A stretch of DNA of 64,000 bases, from assembly GCA_033026295.1 (NCBI GenBank), contig CM065177.1, forward strand, positions 3,651,400 to 3,715,399, in the 5' to 3' direction. Positions 57,601 through 64,000 of the stretch are shown piece after piece. Made by a program: the position numbers and the translations under genes. This stretch comes from Channa striata (Eukaryota; Chordata; Actinopteri; Anabantiformes; Channidae). The first letter of the stretch is position 1. Every line of letters begins with the position of its first letter. Below the pieces are notes generated by a model. It saw only the letters and a list, made by a program, of their open reading frames with translations, did no database searches and had not been told where the DNA came from.

Positions 57601-60600
57601 CAAATGAGCATTTATGGATTGGTTAAGTTAAATGCATCTGATGTAGTTTGGTAAAACCGATTTGATATAGCAGTATTAAGTTTTTTTTCCCCTTTAAAGC
57701 CAGACTTTACAAAATCACAGCCATAAGATGAGAAAAAATTACGAGGTGAATTTTGTTTTGATCTGACAAATGATCAATTCCTATCTGTGCTTTGACGATA
57801 ACTTACTGCAAGATAAGCACATTTGTTTTTCATTTGAAGATCTTAAATGTCAAACATAACAGTGTATTAATGTCAGTACCCTAAAGTACACAACAATTTA
57901 GCTTCTTTTAGCCAGAAATTTTTATTTACAATATGAAAGTGGGCATAAAGGAAAAAGGGGAATTCCCAAATTAGGTTAAAGCTCCAAAAATGCATTGGGA
58001 TGATAAAAGGGAATAGTTTGGCCCTAATGGGTCCTAATTCGGCAATATCCGGATTTTTAGTATCATGTTTCCGTACACACCTGTTTTTCTGCATTTTGAG
58101 GTATAGGTGTAGTTTTGATTTTCAGACACTTATAATAATAATCATAATAATCATTGTCATTTCACATTTTTGGTATGATTTAATTAAACGAGCGTTGTAG
58201 GAGGGTAAAGGTGAGGTGGGTAGTCCTGCTCTGCTGTCAGGTTACTGAACTCTCCACTGTGTTATTTAATTCAGAAGTTTAAATCCAGCACGGAGCCGAC
58301 AAAACGTCTGCAGGCAGAGTTTGAATTGCAGTCAGCTGAGAAACAAATAATGACATTGGAAGGGAAAGCACTATGGAGTTACTGCCTCACTCAGCAACCT
58401 TTACACAGCTGGAGTCGCAGCTCAAGGGCACACGTATTATTTGTTAGACTGACTTTCCATTGACTGCAGGCAAAAGAGCATGCTAATCAGAAAAGGGACT
58501 CATGAATAATGCAAATTTCCTATTAGTAGTTTTGCAAACTGACTGGCAGAAGGCAGTCTGGGCTGTCATAAACAGAACAATTAGCCTCAGTAGTATTAAA
58601 TAGAAATCATACAATAATACATTATACAAGCTCTTTAAACTTGCAGTTCCCTGTTTCTGTACAAAGCTGTTTATCTTCTAGTCTAAGGTATTCTATTTGA
58701 ACAGCAGCATATTTTTTGTGCAGCGTAAATATACTGTGATGGTTTTGGTAGGCAGCCTATACAAACTTGTCAGATAAACCCTGCAGTGACCTCCTCGCAG
58801 CAGAGGATTTAAAGGTTGAATGAGGACTATTCAGATCCACACAAGCTATGAGGGGCTTTCACGGGACGTTGCAGCAATAAACACACACCACGCGCAACTC
58901 CCGTCAGCTGACGTCAAACTGAGTACATTGACAAACAGGTCGTTTTTCCCTCCAAACACAACAGCAGCTCGCAACTGTACAGTTGGTCCAAGAAGGAGGA
59001 CCTTCAAATATCGAAGGTCTTCATAAAGGGACTCTTAAAAACACCCACATAAAAAACAAAGCAGCCACAACTGCTTCAAGTCAAGCTCCAAGATCTCACA
59101 TGGCCAGTCATTTCTTATTAGATTGTTATAAACTGAGCAGACAAACATTATGCTACATTTGAATTTAATGTTTACTATTAAAATTATGCCAAAATAGTCC
59201 AACAAATCTCCTGCGAAGCGTTTTGCATTAAGAAATCAATCTGGCGTGACGTTTTCAATGATTTCTTATAACCACTGTAGGCATCATACTGTATGCAGTC
59301 TGTCAGTTTGCACTAGGGTGAGAGTTTAAGCTACAGCAACGTCTTGACTTTATTTATAGAATTCATATCAAAGTAATCTCTAGGCACTTTACATCATAAA
59401 GTTGAATTAAACTGAATTGAATTAAATGTTACAGTATGTTCTGAAACTTCTTATAATATGAAGTAGTACTTCTGAGGACTATAACTAAGGCTCATAATGC
59501 ACCTGCAGAGATATTTTGAAGAGGTTTGCTGTTTCAATCAATTGAAAAAGATGAATTAGTTTCAGCTTGACTGAAATGTTTTGTAACATCGTATTCATGC
59601 TTATTTTGTAAGAGTAATACTTGAAGAGCTGTGTTGTGAGCGCCAGAGTGTTGTGGAGCAGGGAGAGGGAGGGCTAATAGTTGCATAATGTAATAAACTC
59701 TGTTTATGGCTGGGTTGGACAAGTATAATAAGTATGATAAGCTCAAACCTGTGCGTTTGCAGGTGACTGATGTGAAAAAATATTAGCCTTTGACCCAGAA
59801 CCTTTTTAACGGTCCAAAAACAATACTGTTATTGATTATCTAATACAGCACAGCAGCATCTATATTTATGGGCCACTTGAGTCTTAGATTCCAGCTACTA
59901 GAGTGTAAGCTACAAAGCAATCATTCACAAAGCAGCCTATTCAAAAGCTTGCTCCACTGAAGCTGATCACACCCAAATACATTTAAACATGTTTTTTAAG
60001 GCAGAATTTCAAATAAATCTGTAGCCTACATTTTTAAGGAGGATTACGCCAAATAAAACTCCTCAAAACAAAAAAAAAAAAAAAAAAAACATGTCAGTAC
60101 AAGGAGGAGATGGGGGGAAAAAGAAAACAATTCAGGGCAAAATAAACTAGCAAGACATTTCTTTTCCATCATAAATAAAAAAGGAGAAGCTCCCCAGTCC
60201 GTCCGCCCACATAGTAACTTTCTTCAGAAGTAATAAATAATCCTCTGCATAATTTATAAATACTGAAGGCTAAGAAAAGATGATTATGATGTTTGTAAGA
60301 GGTGAGGGTTAAGGTGTGGGGGACATGACAGGCTGGACCACCCTCCCTTTTTTTATTTTCTGTTTGTTTAGTTTTTTCATATTCACTTGCTCACATTGTC
60401 CATCCTATAGACTACTGTGGTGGAGCTGTCCTGGTGAGACTCAGTAGGGGACACCTTTTTCCAAAGAGGGGCTTTCAGAGCTAGCTCTTGTTGGAGGCTC
60501 TCGTAATCCATTGGTCCATAGGAGTATTGCTGTTTCAATCGACACGAATGACAAATTAGTTTCCCTTTTTCTGTGGGCATGTATGTGCAGTGTGTAACAT

Positions 60601-63600
60601 ACAAAAACAAAACTAACGTCAGACCCACAACCAGCTTATTAAATTCTAGTTGATCTTCAGTCTATGACACCAGATCACAGGTGAGCTGCTTAAAAAAAAA
60701 AAGAAAAGGTGCCAGTCTATGGTGATGGCTTGTTTGTGTAATGTGATCTCTGTAACTGAGATCTAGATCTCAATGACATTTCCTGAATAATTAAAGCTTA
60801 ACTATCTAATTATTTATTGGGGCAACGGCATGTAATGAAACATGGATTAACCCATCACAGATCGACATGGGCTCTAGTTTTGCTGACATTTTGTGTAGGT
60901 TAGCTGATGCAAAAAAGTATAAATTGTAACACTTTTAATCTAGTTTGTTACATCTGTTGCATGCAGCAAAATAATTATCCACTGACCTCAACAGGACCCC
61001 GACTATTTAAAAAAAAGTTTAGTTAACGTTCAATATAACTACAAGTATGTGCAGCTTCCTCCTTCAGAATTAAACAAGGTGCAGTGCACCTAAAACTAGA
61101 GAAATAAGAAAAACAGCAACAAGGACTGTCCTTCTTTAAGTCCTTAACAGAAATTGCAGCCGTGGTTGGATTTAGAGAGACTGAACAGTGCTTTCTGTGC
61201 AATTACAGGAGGTAAATATCTACTGGGAAAAAAATCTGAACCAGTAAACTCAGCATCACCAGCACATCTTTAGAGAGCTGGCTCTTTTTCCTGAGGATGA
61301 TCATTTTGTTTCCCCTGAAATCAAGACTGTGCTTACCCGTTGGTCCCCTCCCTCTCTGCGAGGATCATGCTTTTTGGCAAAGTGTCGCAAGTTGTCATAG
61401 TTGTGGAAGTTAAAAAGCTCCACAAGGTCCTGGAATGAAAAGACAGACAAGAAGAGCAAATTAATGGACTTTATGAAAACGTTAGGTTGATTAATGATAA
61501 CCTGACGTCCAGGTAATCATTAATCAACCATTCTTAATCATTTAACCATTGAGTCACTTGAAAAGCATATCAGTCAGGACACTCAAGGACAGTGTTGTCC
61601 AATGTCCAATTATTAATAAACATTATGAATCTGTAGTGTTTGTATACAAAAACCCATTTTGTTATTATATTTGACATTTTCAACTGTATGTTGAGAGAAC
61701 ATACCAAATATTACTTTTTGAAGGAAATGGATATCACTACTGCCAAAACAGGAATTTACAGATCAGGTCTAGAAACACCCAGTAAGTTGCCTTCACATGT
61801 GTAGATATGAGGTACTGGAGCTCACAGAGAAACGTGAAATGTAATTAGTCCAAAATACCTTTTAAGAATAGAGGCTGTGTCAAGCACTTGTCAAGTTACT
61901 TCTCTTTGGTGATTATAAATATAAGCAAAACACTGCAGTTTTTGGCAACATAAACACACACACACTAATTCTGTGTATGTATTTCTTGCGTAATCTGCTC
62001 TTCTGTTTGCAGACGTTACACACCGTGCAGAACTGTATTCCTCGGACTGAGTTGCCCAGCTTGTCTAGTGGAGGCGACCAGCACATAATACCCATCACGT
62101 TAGGGACGACCAACAGGATGCCCCCTGCGACTCCGGACTTGGCTGGCAGGCCCACCTACAATATAACAGAAGATGATGAGCTGTGTGTATATGCAATATT
62201 AGCATAGCAACAACACAATGTTACTAACTGAAATATTCTATTAGTAACATTCTATCAATGATTCTGACCAGTGTTTTTTTCTAACTGACTCTGCTTTTTT
62301 TCTCTGAGAAACACTATAAGAATCTTTCCAAGATATAAAGACAAAATAGCATTTTATCTTCTTTTAATAAGCCATGTTTAGTTTCTATAGTTCAAATTAC
62401 TAAATTACTAAAATACTAAAATTGCCAGGCAACATTTAGCTTTTGTTGTTGGTTTTAATGTGTTGTTAGTATTGGAGCAAATGAATGTTATTTTAGGCAC
62501 AAGCCTCTGTTCCGGCCTGTGTGTTTACCGTTTGATGTCAGAGCGGACACAAGTGTCTAAGCAAATGAGAAAAACTGTAATATTGCCAACTGATTTGATA
62601 AAAATAATGAACTAATAAAGGCTGCTGTATTATTATGGGTTAGCCACCTCTCAACCACCTGTTTAACAGAAAGTGGTTAAAATCCACTTCACCTTTACCA
62701 ACAGTGATCTTTGACCCTTTTTTTTAAGTCACTGTACACGTTTGGCCATAATTACCATAATGAGTATTGCTTAAAATTCATAGTTTTCTTAGTAGAGTAC
62801 TTTCACTTGTGTACTTTCAACAAAATGTTTATAATCTGCTCACTACTTTTTCTTTAGCAAAACATTTCAAGAGGTACTGAAGCTCCACTTTTATTTTAAC
62901 TTTTGTATTGCGTTTGTGTACTTCCACCACCACTGTACACAGTGTATCACATATCGCATTGCTGCATATGAGGCTGTGGACCTACTGTCATGCTGGCCCT
63001 TGTCCTTCATCACATTATTAAAACCACCAGTGGTAATGTTGTGGCTGATTTGTGTATATTGTAGGTCTGTGTCAGGATTATAGCACTTTTATAGGGTGAC
63101 AAATACACGTGGTAAGAATATTTTCATTCTAAATTAATAAATCATACTTATTTGGTGTAAATGTAAAAAAATGAATCCACAAAGCCATTGTTCTATATTT
63201 AATAATTATGAGCAGTGTGTACAGACTGAACTTGGAGCTTAGATTAGCTTAGATAATCAGAGTGAGCTTGGATCAGTCTTGTACATCCCAGAAGCTCATG
63301 CAGAATCTCATATTTGTCCACTGGCGCAGTTTGATGTTGGCATGAGGTCAACCAAACTATTTGCTAACTATAAATATTGGCCAATCAGGATCTAGAAGAT
63401 GAGGGCCAAGTTACCAATCCATTGGTAAATGTGTGTACGCCCTTCTAATTCCCTACACCAACAGTTGTGCAGCAGAGCATTAAACAATAAGTTAAAGCTG
63501 ATGATTTACTAGATTTTATTGTTGAAATTCAAGGAATGACTTTGTTACATATAAGCTATTTATTTATGGCTATGACATTCCTTTAGCAGAGTTAAATCAT

Positions 63601-63884
63601 GAAGCAAAAAGAAAAACCTCACACGTAAGAGAAGCAGTTTCACTAAAGTTCCCTGTCCATCAGACATGTTGTGGAGAGATTATTGTGAAATTGGGCTTTA
63701 TACTTACATGGAAAGCAAACTGCCCTGAGAAATCGTACATTCCACAGGAGTGCATCAGGCTCAGCGTGTTCCTCACCGCCTCAGGGCTCAGCACACGCTC
63801 ACCCGTGATTGGGCAGATACCACCGTTAGCCAAAGTGGCCGCCATGACACTGGCACTCTCACAGGTCACCTCAATGGAACACAG
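51647..63884 (-). CDS. gls: Glutaminase, kidney-type isoform (KGA), C-terminal half; 5' exons outside window
   Basis: Mitochondrial enzyme hydrolysing glutamine to glutamate and ammonia. Exons from the right edge: 63708-63884, 62024-62155, 61337-61429, then the KGA-specific 52973-53034, 52762-52838, 52064-52127, 51647-51803 (253 aa, stop TAG at 51647-51649). The first two carry the end of the serine beta-lactamase-like catalytic domain: VTCESASVMAATLANGG, SCGMYDFSGQFAFH (the Tyr equivalent to human Y466) and VGLPAKSGVAGGI (the V484 region). The KGA tail encodes ankyrin repeats (RDYDSRTALHVAAAEG, NTPMDEAVHFGHHDVV) and ends EKNLDSLL. All junction phases agree. The active-site serine and mitochondrial presequence lie upstream of the window. 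The paralogue gls2 was considered, but the GAC exon in the same gene fits gls. Confidence 0.95.
57345..57380 (+). repeat. SINE-type 3' tail, short copy
   Basis: GCGTCACATGACTAAATGTA followed by AATGTAAATGAAA repeats the terminal phrase of the element at 48,398-48,476. It lies inside a gls intron. Only the tail is preserved. Confidence 0.5.
59340..59430 (-). repeat. LINE 3'-end fragment
   Basis: GACTTTATTTATAGAATTC, then TCTAGGCACTTTACATCATA and AAGTTGAATTAAACTGAATT echo the 3'-end phrases of the LINE at 44,262-44,345 (TATATAGCACC, GACACTTTTCATAATAAAG). Only about 90 bases are recognisable. Confidence 0.45.
60383..63884 (-). CDS. gls: Glutaminase GAC isoform, alternative C-terminus
   Basis: Shares exons 63708-63884, 62024-62155 and 61337-61429 with KGA, then uses the terminal exon 60383-60529. 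After EGGDQR this reads QYSYGPMDYESLQQELALK and ends STTVVYRMDNVSK, with TGA at 60383-60385. This matches the human GAC tail (SFGPLDYESLQQELALK), so the choice between polyadenylation at this exon and splicing on to the ankyrin exons is conserved between fish and mammals. No clear poly(A) signal was found at a normal distance; TTTATT at 60352-60357 is only 26 nt past the stop. Confidence 0.92.
62156..63707. other. gls intron with dispersed repeat
   Basis: Intron between the exons ending at 63708 and starting at 62155. Its main content is the dispersed repeat copy at 62,650-63,060. Otherwise AT-rich, with no coding sequence seen. Confidence 0.6.
62650..63060 (+). repeat. Dispersed repeat, copy 2
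   Basis: The partner of the sequence at 1,290-1,680, in the same orientation, lying in a gls intron. The best-preserved shared words are ACAGTGATCTTTGACCC near 62,700 and the GAGGCTGTGG, CATGCTGGCC and TTGTCCTTCAT series near 62,970-63,015. The similarity was seen by eye and the copy boundaries are approximate. Confidence 0.5.
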
Positions 63885-64000
63885 CTGGGGGTAGATACAA
63901 ACGATGAATCTATAATTACTTAATCACATGTGGGAGGGGTGGGTCCATTCATGTTTCATACTTTATGCGTCTCCTACTTCTGGTTACTGCTTATGATCAT

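Larger units (their letters stand above)
53035..60382. other. gls sequence between KGA and GAC terminal exons
   Basis: A 7.3-kb stretch containing the GAC 3' UTR (its left limit is unknown) and intron for KGA. It holds a poly(A) run (54,627-54,646), a SINE tail at 57,345, a LINE 3'-end fragment near 59,340-59,430, and another A-run (60,068-60,090). No additional exons were recognised. Confidence 0.55.

Overview
The window is chromosomal DNA of a ray-finned (teleost) fish. It holds intron-rich genes with GT-AG splice sites and proteins of vertebrate families, embedded in fish-type repeats: L2-like and other LINEs, Tc1-like transposon remnants, tRNA-derived SINEs, and GT and pentamer microsatellites. 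Gene order is wdr75 (minus), stat4 (plus), stat1 (plus), gls (minus, its 5' half beyond the right edge). The core gls-stat1-stat4 block is the same neighbourhood found on human chromosome 2.

Layout. Positions 1-3,231 hold no gene I can recognise. Positions 3,232-18,430 are wdr75 in 21 coding exons (831 codons once one apparent extra base is discounted). Its introns carry a LINE reverse transcriptase, a 16-bp satellite, a Tc1 remnant and SINE/L2 pieces. Positions 18,431-21,162 are intergenic and hold a decayed L2-like element and a GT microsatellite. Positions 21,163-36,072 are stat4 in 23 coding exons. Positions 36,073-37,922 are intergenic and carry an ISRE-like site and a TATA promoter. Positions 37,923-49,413 are stat1: one non-coding first exon and 22 readable coding exons. 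One internal exon of stat1 is missing or damaged inside LINE debris, and one intron carries a roughly 3-kb antisense LINE. Positions 51,647-63,884 are the 3' half of gls, with both alternative C-termini (ankyrin-type KGA and short GAC).

How the genes relate. stat4 and stat1 are tandem paralogues: many exons have identical length and phase (152, 93, 60, 84 and 136 nt). Both encode cytokine-activated transcription factors, STAT4 acting mainly in IL-12/type I interferon signalling and STAT1 in interferon signalling. stat4 is conservative. stat1 is much more divergent and lacks some usually invariant residues. wdr75 (ribosome biogenesis) and gls (mitochondrial glutaminase) are unrelated housekeeping or metabolic neighbours. 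wdr75 and stat4 are divergently oriented; stat1 and gls converge.

No prokaryotic-type system, CRISPR array or viral gene was seen. The most useful leads are the damaged exon region and divergence of stat1, a one-base frameshift in wdr75, a GC-AG intron in stat4, and a promoter-like block repeated upstream of stat1. Exon coordinates were read by eye from splice signals, reading frame and family similarity recalled from memory; no alignment was run.
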